Notes under the pieces: generated by a model
Seen by the model: the letters and a program-made list of their open reading frames with translations, nothing else
Told to the model about the DNA's origin: nothing
The model's database searches: none
Position numbers and translations under genes: made by a program
DNA from: Serilophus lunatus
Lineage: Eukaryota > Chordata > Aves > Passeriformes > Eurylaimidae
NCBI GenBank assembly: GCA_013399895.1
Contig: VXBA01002873.1
Span: 1,083,717 to 1,147,716, forward strand
Length of the DNA: 64,000 nucleotides
Direction of reading: 5' to 3'
In this document: positions 1 to 12,827 of the stretch, piece after piece
Layout of the letters: every line of letters starts with the position of its first letter
Position numbering within the stretch: position 1 is the stretch's first letter

Positions 1-1600
1 TGTGTTGTTGCAAAACTTTTTTGGTGCGGACAAGTTTCCAAAACTATTGCTACGTTGTGTGCTTTAAACAAAATAACAATGGGCCGATGCTCCATTGGCC
101 TCGTGCTAGGAAAAAAAAACAAACTGTGTATCTATCATTAGCTATATGGGACTATATTGTAGATTGTGTTTTCTCAGTAGAGAAGTGACTGTAGTGTGAT
201 TCTAGGTAAATCATCATTAGCAATTCATTCAGATGGTCAATAACTTGAAATTTATAGCTGTGATAGGAGTTCAGAAATTGGCACATCCCTTTTGAAAAAT
301 GTCAAAAAAAAAAAAAACAACTCCTGGGAAAAAGGTGCTGATTCTATAAGATTATTTATATATGTAAGAGGGCAAAAAAAAAGTTTATTTTCCAGAAAGT
401 TTGTGCAGGGTTTAAGTTGCTACTGTTCAAGTACACTATATATATATAAATATATAATATAAATATTGTTTTTGCTGTATCACATTAAAGAACTTGGGCT
501 TCAGGGTCAAAAGCCAATCATCTAGAAGTATACAAAAACACACAAAAATGGAGATGTGTTAAAGGCACACGGTGCAAACTTTAGTTTTCATTTTCTGTAA
601 TTTTTTGGAGCTGCAAAAGAACAAGTATCTCAAGACTGTAAAACCATTACCTGAAACTTAGCTTAAAAAAACTGCACGGGCTTTATAATGTTGTTCATCT
701 TAAACCTTGCTGGAGAAGAGTTCTTTCAAGACTACTTACTTAATGTGAAGTGTTGGGAAAATTTCAAAGGGTGTATGTTTTAGCCATAACAATTTAATTT
801 CTATTTTTGCTTCATTTTTTAATTTTTTCTTATTTAAAGCAATATGATTGTGTAACTCCCAGAAGTTACACATTTGTTTCAATCAGATCAGATTGTTGTA
901 TTTATTCCACTATTTTGCATTTAAATGATAACATAAAAAGATATAAAAAATTAAAACTGCTATTTTTCTTATAGAAGAGAAAATGGGTGTTGGTGATTGT
1001 ATTTTAATTATTTAAGCGTCTCTGTTTACCTGCCTAGGAAAACATTTTACGGCAGTTCTTATCGTGCAAAGATCGCAAAAGGACAAAAAAAAAATTAAAC
1101 TGCTTATAATAATCCAGGAGTTGCATAATAGCCAGTAGTTAAAAACTGAAACAAAACAACAAATGAAAACAAACATGTCTATAGCTGTAGATGGGCTTCA
1201 CATCTGTATAGCAATCAACTGTATATTTTTGTGATGTGTATCATACCGTGTGCTCCAACCAATGTCCATTTGTGTAAATGTATTTATTTTATATTGTATA
1301 TATTGTTAAATGCAAAAAGGAGATATGATTCTGTAACTCCAATCAGTTCAGATGTGTAACTCAAATTATTATGCCTTTCAGGATAATGGTAGAGCAATAT
1401 TAAACAAGCTTCCACTTTTGATTGCTTTTATTTTATTTTTTGTGTTGTGGGGTTTTTTTGGTTTTGTTTTCTTTTTTGGAGGAGAAAACAGCAATGAGCA
1501 TTTCCTTTTGTTACTTCCATTCAAAACAGAGCCAGTGTTAGCACTTCTCCCTTAAAGTATAATATGAGTATAAATAAATGCTATATAAAGCCTTGTCAGA
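1..1600 (+). other. ESRRG: Probable distal 3' UTR of ESRRG
   Basis: This stretch has no credible reading frame. It is strongly AU-rich, with oligo-A and TATA-type runs (about 437-465) and several ATTAAA-like hexamers, and it reaches a canonical AATAAA at 1573-1578, as long vertebrate 3' UTRs do. Assignment to ESRRG (an orphan oestrogen-related nuclear receptor) rests mainly on established gene order: in other vertebrates the 3' end of ESRRG faces the 5' end of USH2A on the same strand, and USH2A begins about 27 kb downstream here. The receptor's coding end is not in the window, so the assignment is inferred, not read from protein. A partly duplicated block lies at 842-859 and 1323-1340. The alternative is ordinary AT-rich intergenic DNA. 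Confidence 0.5.
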
Positions 1601-1706
1601 ATGAATTCCAGTGTGATACAAGACATTTTGCATACTCTTAAATATGCAAAATGTCTCATAGCACATTAGAATTCAGGCTGGCAGGCCTTTATATAGCACT
1701 TATTTA
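1571..1706. repeat. 136-bp inverted repeat (hairpin), 64-bp arms, 8-nt loop
   Basis: Positions 1571-1634 and 1643-1706 are reverse complements at 53 of 64 positions with no gaps, and three of the mismatches would be G:U pairs in RNA. The innermost 14 bp (1621-1634 with 1643-1656) match perfectly. The loop is 1635-1642. The outer 20 bp hold only one mismatch. The structure is typical of a palindromic MITE-like DNA element, or of a hairpin transcript such as a miRNA precursor, and I do not recognise a named family. It encloses the candidate ESRRG poly(A) signal. Confidence 0.8.
1573..1578 (+). promoter_or_regulatory. ESRRG: Candidate poly(A) signal AATAAA
   Basis: A canonical AATAAA sits at the end of the presumed ESRRG 3' UTR. 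It lies inside the left arm of a long inverted repeat (1571-1706), and a GTGTG-containing stretch follows at about 1611. Earlier ATTAAA hexamers, for example near 483, 951 and 1397, could serve as alternative sites. Confidence 0.4.
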
Positions 1707-4700
1707 ATCTTAAAGCATCTTCACATCAACCTACATTACTCAAAATCATTGCCTCTCTGTCAATGTCATAAAAGAAAACTTTCATGTAGAAATACTTTTT
1801 TGCTTTCTCCATCAACAACTGAGTCTATCATTCATTTCCTATTGCAGCAGACTCCTTTAATGTGTTCTGAGTAAAAATAATAAAAAAATAAATTAAAAAA
1901 AATCTGTAGTATTTGATCCAGCGTTGCTGAATGGAAGTAAGTAACCACCAGAGCAATAATACAGATTGCTGTTAATGAAGAGCCCCGAGAGCTGTCAGGA
2001 TCCAGGCAGGTTAAACCCTGCAGGGGCAAACTGGCCATAAATGGTCTCTCGGCCTCTTCCCTCTGAGGAGCTGCAGCTCCCCTTGCTCGGGGGCCAGCCC
2101 CTCTTTCCTGTGGACCTTTTTGGAACCATTCCAGAAGTGCTAATGTGTGCTTTTCTTGCTTTTTTTTAGCCTATCTTGATAGTATTTTGTCGTCGTGTTT
2201 GCCAATGTATTTCTCACCTTCACTACTGGCCATTCTCTGGAGGCTGATGGCACAAAGGCTGCTGAACACAAAGGTGATGCTCAGGGACGGGAGTTGTGTC
2301 CGCCGTGGTACCGGGGCAGCACCGTAGGCTTTTTGTGCTTCTCAGTTAAGTAGCAATATGCCTTGGAATGGGAGGGCACCCCTTCCCCGCTACCAGTACT
2401 GCCTGTGTTTTAGCTACACTAAGAACTAGGCAGGGGGGAGGGGGTGGTGTGAGTTAAAGAAGCAGAACAAAAGGAAGATGAATCCTGTGTGGAATCTTCG
2501 AAAGACATTCAAGTTTGTGTTTTAGTGTTGACACTGCTGCACACTCATGCATCATACATACACACACGTACACATGCTTTACTCCCCCCTTCTTTAGTGT
2601 TCTGATTTTTAATTGTTGCAAAGTAGCTCTTGAAAAGAAAATACAATGCTGCACTTTACAAGTTAAAATAAGTGTTGCAAATCTTCACACACAAAGGGGA
2701 AAACAAACAGTGGCACTCCTAGTTTTCCTCAACATATGATTGACTCTAATGATTGGCTAAAGTTTTCACATAAGATTAAAACAATTTCTGTACCATTTGT
2801 CATAGGATGACCATGAAGCACCATCCAATCAGAAACAGTATCACAGAAAAAATACAGGGAATATTCAGATGAAGCCACTTCTAGGGATGCATTTCTGCAG
2901 ATCTCTTCTGGGTTCTTTCTTTCCCACTTCTCCCTATGCTGTCTCTGCAGTAAAGCAGGATAGGCACAGAAATCCATTGGAAACATTTCAGTAGGCAGTA
3001 ATGTTCCAGTAGGAATATGGGAGGAATTTGTCTAGGAGCATAAACCCCTCTAAACTGTGAAAATAGCTACTGAGTCTTCAAAGAAAACAAAAAAAGGGCT
3101 TTGGGCACTGGCATTTGTAGCACACCCTGCTATAGCTCTCAACTGCTGCAGCTCCAGCCTGTGGCTACCACAACACTACTCGGCTAAAATACAGAGACGG
3201 CAATCGGGGAGAGACATCCCATTAGGGATATGGCTTAGCTCAGTGAAATCAGGATGTTTTGACTGACATGGTTTTACATCGCCCCTCCTCTCCCCTAATT
3301 CTCCTGCCCTCCCAATACAAGAAGCCATCCCAGTCCAAGAGCACAGTTTTGCCTTCGGAGGTGCCTGTTTGACAGCCTCCTACCCCTGCCACTGTGCCAG
3401 CCTGGCCGTGGAGCACTCTGCTCTCCCATGCTGTTCCACTGGCACCCGTGCCCGCTCCCACGCTGGCCGATGCCGTCAGTAGCAATACGAAGGGAAAACA
3501 CGCTGCTCACTGACCTGGCTCTTAAATGCCATGGGCTTGATGACAGTCTCCTGGTTTTCTCTAGAGCTCTACATTCACGTAATGACCTAACTTGATGTCA
3601 TTTGGGCTCTTTGGTTGGTTGGTGCGGGTTTTTTGACCACCTGAGTTCACAGTGTGAGAAGGTTTCATAATCACCAATAAAAAGTGGTCTAGTGTGGTCC
3701 TTCCAGCTGATCATTTCTCAGCGAAAGAAATGGCACGAAAATCAGGTGTCAGACAGTGCGATTGTTTCTTAATACACAATGCCAATGCTGCTGAAAGACT
3801 AAGGGAGGCTAAATATGGATTAAAAACAAACCACCAAACCCAAATGATTATGAAAGGTAACAGAGATGGAAATACTGTCCTTAGACAAGCCCTCATGTAT
3901 TCTACAGCCATACCCTACTGGGGCAAAAAACCCCACCTAAGCACAAAAACACCTGAGACTTTTTTTATGCACAGGCTTTTGCAGGAGAAAATGCCTCTTT
4001 TTTATTTTTTAACATTAACTGTCCTGGATCTTGCACTAAACTCAAGAATGGGACAGCTTCCATCTGCTTTCTACATTTTTTTTTCTGTAGTCTTTGTTAA
4101 TTTTCCCTAACAGCTTTCTTTACCTGCACCTTTATTTTGCATTTCATCTCTCTTGTGTAATGTAGGTCTCTGATTTCACATGGCACTTTGCTAATTACAA
4201 TATCCTTCGTTATACAGCCTGCCTGCCATAGCTGCCTCACACGGCATGTGTTTTTTCCCCTCTGATGAGATCCCGATTCGATGCGTCTATAGGGTGCCTT
4301 TAATATATAGATCACAAAGTTCCTCCTTCTTCTTGTTACCAAAGGAAGGAAAGAGCCCAAGTAACTATAGAAAAGAATATGGATGCATTTGATTGCTTTT
4401 AACATTTTTATTCAAAAGTGTTTGCACTGCCACATCCCAGCCATGCTAACCGTTAGTGTTTCGTTAAGATTAAGGGCTGCTCACTCCTAGTGTTCAGATT
4501 CCCAAGCATAGCTCCTTACAATCTCTGTTAATATAAAGAAGCAAGTGGCAGTAGATTGATTACACACAGGCTCTTACTATTAAGCAGAATAGAAAAGAAA
4601 GGAATTTCAAAATATAATCCTCCATTCCCAGGAGTATTTGTCTTGTTCTCCATGAAGTTAAAGGTCTGAAATAATGTGCCCATCAGGAGCTCAATGTTGC

Positions 4701-7580
4701 ATGTCCATGCCAGTTGGTCCAAGGGCTTGTTATGATGGTAATGACCTGCTGAAACGTGAGCTTTGATGGCAACAATACAATTGCTACCAGCTCACCCGCT
4801 GGGAGAAATATTTTATTATTGTCAAATGCCCTCCGCAGAGATTTGTTTTGCCTGTTCCTGTTTAAATTAAATTCAGAGCAGAACTGCATTATTATTTCTC
4901 TAGAGTATATTTGAAATAAACAACTAGTCTCCAAATTTAGGATTCCTGGTTAGTTTAAATTTTCTTATTAGCAGAAAAATTACAATAGGTGACAACATAG
5001 CTGCAGGAATATTATTATGGCAGCCATACAAGAGATTTACACACTGAGAGCATGGCCTAAAAGCACAAGAACTCCCTTCTACTTTACAAATGCCAGCCAA
5101 ATTAATAATTAACTGTGCCATAAATTGCCCAGCCTTCAAGAATGATGTCAGTGCTTTTCTGTGTCACACTAGAGGAATTTTGTCATAAGACTAAGTGATG
5201 TGCTTTATAAAGAGCGTTACTTATATGTAGAAAGCGGCCTAGGAAAACAGCCCTTGCCACTCCATATTACAGCAGCTCAGCGAACAAGTGACAGCAGGTC
5301 TTCAGAGTCATTTACTGCTGCTTTCTCAAGGCAAAACTATCTCCTTACCCCTGTGAAACAGAGCAAATTTTGTTCCACATTAAATGGGCCAGATTATCTC
5401 TTCCACAAGCTAAAGAGACAACACTAAATCCCAGCTCATGTAATTTCCTTCAAAATTGTTCTGCTCAGGCTGGGTGTTCCCCTGAGCGCCACCAGCAGAA
5501 TTATCCAGCAATTCAGCTGTACTTAAATTGGCAGATGTTGGAGATTTAAGACAGTCCCGGAGCCTTAGCACAAATCCTCTTCTTCTGTGCTGCCTTGTGG
5601 CCTCTCCTCGCTCACCAGCGGATGCCACTGTGGCTGCCCGCTGCCGAGCAGCTGATCCCATGGACCAACAAGCTGCCGGGCAGTGTCATCATTGCCCTGC
5701 TCAATCCAGCACCCAGATCCAGGAGGGTGGCAGAAGATGTGCTGTGGGTCTGCATCTCTGGTTACAAACAGACTCGAACCCTGCATTTCTCATATATGGG
5801 GCCCAGTTGTACGCTTGTTGTTTGCCTTTTCCCTGTCTCCCGAGTGCTCATGCCAGTGAAAAGCTGCTCCATCTCGAGACTGGGTGACTTTTTTTATTCT
5901 GCTTTGCTGAAAGATGCTTTTCCCAGGGAGGGACTCGAGCAGTGCAGCGCAGGCATCCGAGCACAGAGAGGGGGATACCTGTAAGATAATGGTGCAAGGG
6001 CAAGTCATCTGCCCCACATCAAGACGTAGACATCTATTACAGGAGCTGCCACACACCTGAAAAGAGGAGACTTACAGGGAAGGGAGAACTGCCGAGCACA
6101 CTTCCCCTGCAGCGATTCCCTCCTCAGCTGCCCTTCCCAGCTCCTTCCACAAGCTGCCAGCCACTCACACCAGTCATGGGCTGGCTGGCAGAGAACAGGG
6201 ACCGTTGTGGCCAGAACCACGAGCTGGTGTCATTGAGGATGGCAGTCTTTTGCAAAGTACAGATGTTTGCTCAGCTGGCTGTGAGGGGAACCTGCTGCAG
6301 TAGCCCCTCAACAGGCTTTTTACAGAGAGAGTTAGGGGGTAAATGGCAAGGGAAAGGGGTTAAAAATATTTTTTTTTTAAATCACAAGTGCTTTATGAAT
6401 CGCACTCCTAACACTCAATCTACCATGCTCTATCTAATTTCACAGCTTCATTGGGAATGGCCACAAGGTGAAGGACTGGCAGTAAGAGGAAGTCAATAAG
6501 GGCAGAATTCTCATATCAGGCTGCAAAGGAGTCACAGATGTGCCAGCGTTACCTGCCAGAGGTTAACTTGGGGTCTACAGGACTCCTGGGTGGTGCTGAA
6601 TGGAAAAAATCCATATCATCCTCAGTAGTTTCCTTTTTCACTACCACCCTGATTTAAATTTTGAAAGAAGTATTTGTGTCTGAATACCAGTGAGCATCTG
6701 TATATTGTGATAAAAGAAGTTTTTCAGTCTTCCCTAGGGTCTGCAAGCCTCCTACCCCTCAGCCTCGGCAAGTACACAGGTCTCTCTCCTTAACCACAGC
6801 TGAACCTTGACTGAATATTCTTTTCTTTCCTATGGAACAAAAACACCTTAATGAATCAGGCATCATCAAGGCTCAGCTGTACAGGTTAGTTTCAGTCACA
6901 AAATAACCTCCTTTATCAGAGGCTGAATCCCAGGTCATGCTCATGGTTTCCACCTCAGTTAACTCCCAGCAGGTTGTTCCCACTCTGCTGTGAAACCTCA
7001 GTGTAATTGTAAAGCCACTTTCTGTGATCACACACACACACACAAAAAAGCGATAAGTAAGAAAATCCTCCCTGTGCCCAGCCTTTTCACTCCTTCTTCC
7101 CCTCCAGGCTCCTCATTCTCCTCTCCTCTCCTCTGCAGGACCAGCCCTGTGTTACCAATGTTGGCCCAAAAGATTTAAGGTGGGGCAGGGGCATATTATA
7201 TTTTCCTTCCAGAAAGTGTGCTTTCCCACCCTGCTGCCCAGCACAGCTTGTGTCTCCCAGCTCTGGGGTCAGGCCACTGTTATTTCCATCTGGAAAAAGT
7301 AGCAGCATAAATAGTATTTGGGCTGGCCCTGGGGATGCTGTGGGACAGAGGTTATCTGTGTCTCCAAGATTCATATGAGTGGTCCTTAGTGGACATTGCA
7401 AGTGCTCGAGTTCAGGCTTAAGACTGGGCCTTATGATCCAAAGAAGCCTCTCTAGACATGCAGAAAGCCAGTCCCACTTGTTAATAAAGGCAAAAGCAGG
7501 GATCTGGTGCAACCTGGTTCTCATATTATGGAAAAGACTAAAGGCTGCATTATCAAAATCTCCCTTCTCTCACTGAGAAA
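1707..7580. other. Intergenic DNA, no gene seen
   Basis: Open frames here are short and on both strands, and none shows a recognisable domain or splice structure. Composition is mixed: AT-rich around 1.8-1.9 kb and 4.5-5.2 kb, with moderately GC-rich patches near 3.3-3.5 kb and 5.5-6.3 kb. I recognise no transposon. A short (CA)8 run lies at 7029-7044. Confidence 0.6.
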
Positions 7581-7704
7581 GTAAAACAAAAACAAACCAA
7601 CCCCCCAAACACCAAACACCAAACAAACAAAAAGCAAATCCCCAAAAGTGAAAACAAACAAAATCAAAACCCAAAACAAACAAAAAAACCCCAACCAAAC
7701 AAAG
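7581..7704. repeat. A/C-rich low-complexity tract
   Basis: About 120 bp are composed almost only of A and C on the + strand, in CAAA, CCAA and CACCAAA-type units with no fixed period. Similar shorter tracts occur at 34671-34741 and near 59446-59480. This is simple sequence with no coding meaning. Confidence 0.8.
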
Positions 7705-10700
7705 ATTGTTATATATTTTCAGTAGACACAGGTTTTTTATCTTTTCTGTCTGGTTGTCTATGTAGTCTCCATGAGGCTTCCCCACAATTGGCTTTCTCTG
7801 AAAGGACTCTTTCCCAACAGGAGTGGCACTCTCCCATCTCCCCATGCTGTACTATTGTGGTTTAAAGACACTTTTGGTTCTCCCCCATTCCCAGGTGACT
7901 GGCTTGGGGTCAGCCTACCCCAGCAGTAGCTGTTCCTGATGACTGACATCAGCCATAGTCTGGAGAATCCTGGGTTGATTCCTTTTGTCTGCTCAAGGTA
8001 CCCTAAAAGCCATGGCACAGTCCTTATGAAACAGCAGCTTCTGCTGAGTTTAAATCTGCAGAGTGCAACATGAATAGCTTACAGCAGCACCAGGGACCTG
8101 GTTATCAGTGTTTATTAATGAGTAGCAGTGGGGTGAAGGAATACAAATCCATAATAATAACTTTCTCTCTTGCTCTGGTTTATGTGAACTTGGGCATCCT
8201 TTTACGGTCTCTTTTCCACCTCTGTGGTGGAGATATGCTCCCATGTCTCACTAAGACTGTAGGAAATAATCAGTCCATGTATGTAGGCTGGGACTGACAC
8301 TGTCTGTATATTCCACTCCTTACAGATGGATAAAATAAGCAGTGGTGGTGAGGAGTAGGTTGTCCTTGAGGCCAATTTGGGATGTCATAAGGCATCAATG
8401 AGGGATGCAGACAACTACAGTGCCTCACTGGATTTGGTTTACATCTCATATTGGAGTAAAATAAAGTCTTACATTTCTTTCCATGACTCTTCACCCTCTC
8501 CCATTATTGTATCTTATCCTTTGACTACAGCAACAAAAGAAAAATTGTCTTCAATATATTTTAGATTGTGGTACATTGATGGATTTCGGGCAAATTGTTA
8601 AGATGGACTTTGATAATGCTGTAAGGTGTAAATGTGCCTATACTTGCAATATATGAGGTTTTACATAGTTCCTACATTGATTCCCTTGCTTCTTTGTCAC
8701 CTCAAAAGAGACCCACTCACAAGGTGACCATGACAAAAGCATACAATGGAGAGGGGGATCCCTTCCCCCTCCTTCCCTTACTCCTTTACATTGACCAAAT
8801 GTCTTTCTAAATGACTTGCTGAGCCAGGCTATTCTTATATCTTACACATAAATGGACTCTGTCTTACAACTAGAAGATTCAGGGGAAAAAAAATTCCAGC
8901 TCCCAAAGTGAAAAGATTAAGGTCAGTCACTTTACGCTACAAAACCTTTTCGCAAGAGCAGCATAACAAAAGGATCCACAAGCCTATCCACAACATGGTT
9001 TATAGCTCCAAGAAAAGCAAGAGAGTCTACAACATCTTTTTAGGACTGTACCACATCTTTATAGACTTACAGCAGATACAGCAGGGGAGAGGAAGGTGAT
9101 ATTAAAAAGGGATAAAAACTAACTTGTCTCCCTACTTCCATACTACTGTTTGGTTTTCTATTTGGGGTTTTTGTTTTTTTTTTTCATGGGGAGAACATAT
9201 GCAGCACACTTGAGTGTGAGAGGTTCATAGAAAATATATCACATTTTGAATCACATTGGGTCACACTGCAGTGAATACAATGGTACCTGAGAACCAAATC
9301 CCCTCAATGGGTGGCTCTGAGGCTTTATTCCTCTTTGTTTCCTCCATCACTGCCTAAAGCAGGCAACAGAAGCTATGTGACTCAATACCTGTGCAGCACA
9401 ACACGCGTCCTGGACTGATGCAGTTTAGAAATGCCATTCATGAAGTCAAATGCTCTTAACAGATGTTCCAGCTTAAAGATAAATTAATTTTATTTGGCAC
9501 TGAGGCCCAGCCAAATTGCACTTCTTTCAGTAGACTTCATTTTGGCAAAGCAATGAGTATCAGAAAGGACTTACCTAATGCATAAAAAAATCTATTTAAA
9601 TTTATAGACCATGCCAACACCAATGGGGATCTGGAGCAGAGTTTGGTTAATATAAATAAACTAATGGTGGCCAGAAGGGGTAGCATACAGCAGTCATCAA
9701 GCATGCCCATGGATTTGGAAGAATCTGAAGATGAGAAGGTCATGTCCATGTCAAACAAAGGAGGCAAAATCTGCAGAAAGGAAAAGCAACTTGTATATAT
9801 GGAAAAAAATACAGCTGTGATGGGGGAGAAAGCCAAATATGGAGAGAAGACAGAAAGAAGATATGTAGGAATGGAGTCTGCATCAGGAAAAAAGAAAGCT
9901 TGCTTTTTTGTTATCTTCATAATAGCTTACTACTCTTGGAGTCAATACAGGTAGTAGTAGTAAAAGTAATAGTACTAAGTCAGTGGAAAATACTAAATGG
10001 GCCAACAAGGTAGAAGGCAGATACTAGGATAAAGAGGCACCTAAACAAAAAAAAAATCAGAGCATTTTTCTTTGATTTTGCAATACAGAAACTGAAGGAC
10101 AATATACGCTGGGCTCTCCCCTGAAGCTGATGGCGCTGTTTGGGTCTTCTGTACACCTGTGACAAGCAGGAGGCTTCCAGGTGCTTTAGTTTAATTTGCT
10201 ATCAGCTGGCATGAGTTTAAGTGATGGTCCTAACCCTTCTGTATTTAGGGCAGAAAGAGAAAAGCCGCTCTTTTACTCAGTTTCATTCAGATGTAGTTTA
10301 GTGCTAGGGTACGCGATCTAGGCTGGAGTGAAACAGCATTCTTTCTAACCTACTGGGTAGAGTCAAAGAGGAATGCTGATGTTAGAAGGAGCCGCTCAAA
10401 ATTCATCAGGTTGGTGGCTGAACTACAATTAAAAGCCTGAGTATGCTGAAATATGTAGATTGTCACTCTTTGAACAGAGTAGGTGATGAAGTACTTCATT
10501 AGCATGTTCAATGCTGATCTACTTCTGTTCTGAAGGCCTGAGAAGATGAAATATTGCATGGAAGGTAAACCACAAATAAGAAAAAAGTGGTGGGTGGGTA
10601 CAAATAATGGTGGTGAGAAGTTCCTGGTCAGGTTACTAGTACCAAGTGCTTAATTAAGAGCAAGGGCTATCCCATAATACCAAGAGCAGTGAAGTCCCAT

Positions 10701-12693
10701 CCCGGTCAGTATGCAAACTGTTGTGTGTGCTTTGGCAACTGGCATTCAACTGTGTAAAGACAAGCTGAGTGTCCATGTTCTACACAGGCAGCTATTTTGG
10801 GAAGCTACTTACCCCTGTTCAGGGAGTGGTGTTAAGTTGTATTTGTGGAACACAGCATTAGAAAGTAGAAGGCCTCATCTTGTTGGAAATCAATTTTAAT
10901 ATCCCTATGGCTCAGGTAGCCTAAGTGTCAATATACCATATACATGCCTCACAGAGGCTTCTCTTTTGCAATTAAGTCCTCCTGGTTTACTGCAGGCATG
11001 ATACTTGGACTGAAAGACCTAGGGAGTTGTTTTATTTTCAGGGAAAAGGGAAGAACCAACAATACTATTCATTAAACTACTTCTAATCATAGCTGCTTAT
11101 TTCTCTTATCTTATGAATTATTACCAGATTGTAATTATATATTTGTTCTTGAAAGATTGTCTTTTGCCAGGAAGAGCATCTTTGCCTGTTTGGACTTTTC
11201 TCTGCAAAAAGTTCTCTCCTATTTGCTAAGAATATGGAAAGAATAAAATTTCTATGCTTTATCTAGTGGACCAAAATTTGTCTTGAATTGAATTCTCCTG
11301 CCCACAAATCAAACACCTTGATGTAAGTAGCATGTAAATTCTGAGCAAGGACAAACTTCTGTAATCAGTAATAACCAGAAAACAAACCACTTCCTTTTAT
11401 GTGAAGGAAGAGTACAACATCCACAGGTTCCTCTGGGGAGCCCAAGGTCGTCCACTGAGGATAGAGTCCTGTGTGACTGAGGGCAGCCTGTGCAGAAGAC
11501 CCGGTGTGTTCAGGATGGAAGTTCTTTGTGCCCTTTTTGTGGAAGGGAATTCTGGCTAGGGAAGGATGAGTCAACAGAGAGTGAATAAAATAATTAATTG
11601 CTTTGAACAAGTGAAGCTGGGTAGAACTGGTGTCGTCAGAGCCCAAGGTGTAATTATTTTGTGGAGGGTAAGAGAGGGAAGGCAGCACAGTGAAGTGAAG
11701 GAGGGGAGAGAAGACAGTATCTCCAAGGAGCTGTGTGTGACTGAGTTAAGGAAGGAGTGTGTGTGTGTGGGTTTATGGATGGGACGGGTTCCAGCCATCA
11801 CAGAAAACAAAACAAGCAGCATTTCATGTGAAAACTATCGAATAGGGACTGTGGTGAGAAATAGGCACTGAGATCTCGTGGCCCTACAGCAGCTTCTAGC
11901 AAGACAATAGAGAGGAGGGAGAGAAATCCGTGTGCAGGCAGGGTGGCTTCTGTTGGCAGGAATGCTGTCACAGCTGCAGATCATTTTGTGGGGACGATAT
12001 TTCACTCTCGGCCTTCTAGGCACCATGTTGATTCTTTTCCCTCGGCATCCAGCTTTCTCTGGAGACTGCAGCAAGGGCATTCACTGTTCTTTTAATATCT
12101 TCTAGAATAATCTGCACTAGCTCCTATTCAGAATACAGGATTTTCTTAGCAAGTGCTGTGCCATTTTAACACTGGCTGAATGAGGAAAAATCTTGTGGAA
12201 AACATCTTGTACTTAGTACACATTTAATATATTTTTATAAATACTTTAAACTGAAGTAATTTTGAAACAGTTTTAGGAAACAAACCAAACTAGGTAGAAC
12301 TAATCTGCACAGATTAATTTTGTTCTCCAGCTCTTGTCTATGGGGTAGCAATCTTGCCATGCTTATTGATTATCAGACAAGACTACTAATCCCCTTAAGG
12401 TCATTAAGTGTACTTAATTAAAGAGCAGTTAGCAAGCTTCTCCTTACCAAGTTAATAGTGGCTGTTAAAAGTGATTTGTACATTACCAATATGGTAGCCA
12501 TTAATCTAAAAGTCAATTTGTCATTTATATTTTCCCAAACAAATACATTCAGTAGGCTGCAAAGGTGGATAGAAAGTGTTCAGCATCTATTCTTGCCGTT
12601 TGTGTAAGGAAGAAACTGCTTTCTTAAGCTGTAATGTTTAGGCTGTAGCAATTTCCACCTACTCTCTTCTATATCTCACTGTCTTGCTCTTTT
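7705..12693. other. Intergenic DNA, no gene seen; candidate conserved AT-rich block near 12.3-12.5 kb
   Basis: Only small frames with no known domain are present. A purine-rich stretch around 9.64-9.95 kb is open on both strands but looks like a compositional artefact, followed by a short TAG-type run near 9950-9980. The last part (about 12,300-12,540) is dense in TAAT/ATTA cores and is discussed as a possible regulatory element. Confidence 0.55.
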
Positions 12694-12827
12694 GAGTTCA
12701 AGAAGTGTTTGGACAATGCCCTCAGACACATGGTGAGATTCTTGGGATATCCTGTGCAGGGCTGGGAGTTGATCTTCAATGATCCTTGTGGGTCCCTTCC
12801 AATTCAGCATATTCCATGTTTCTATGA
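12694..12827 (+). mobile_element. CR1 LINE 3'-end fragment (+ orientation)
   Basis: The sequence follows the familiar avian CR1 3' terminus: a TTGGACAATGCCCTCAG-type segment, then TCCTGTGCAGGGCTGGGAGT, then GATCCTTGTGGGTCCCTTCC, and finally a degenerate repeat of the ATTCTATG type ending in TTTCTATGA. Only about 130 bp remain, the usual 5' truncation of CR1 copies. Mismatches in the terminal repeats suggest an old copy. The family is recognised from memory, not from a search. Confidence 0.8.

Noticed and set aside
3694..4110. 138-codon open frame on the + strand
   Set aside because: No recognisable domain, no splice context, and an overlapping frame is open on the other strand. Length is within chance for 64 kb.
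7087..7524. 145-codon open frame on the minus strand
   Set aside because: No domain or homology recognised and no promoter or poly(A) context. Treated as chance.
9537..9954. Open frames on both strands (127 and 103 codons)
   Set aside because: Purine-rich composition bias explains both. The translations match nothing I know.
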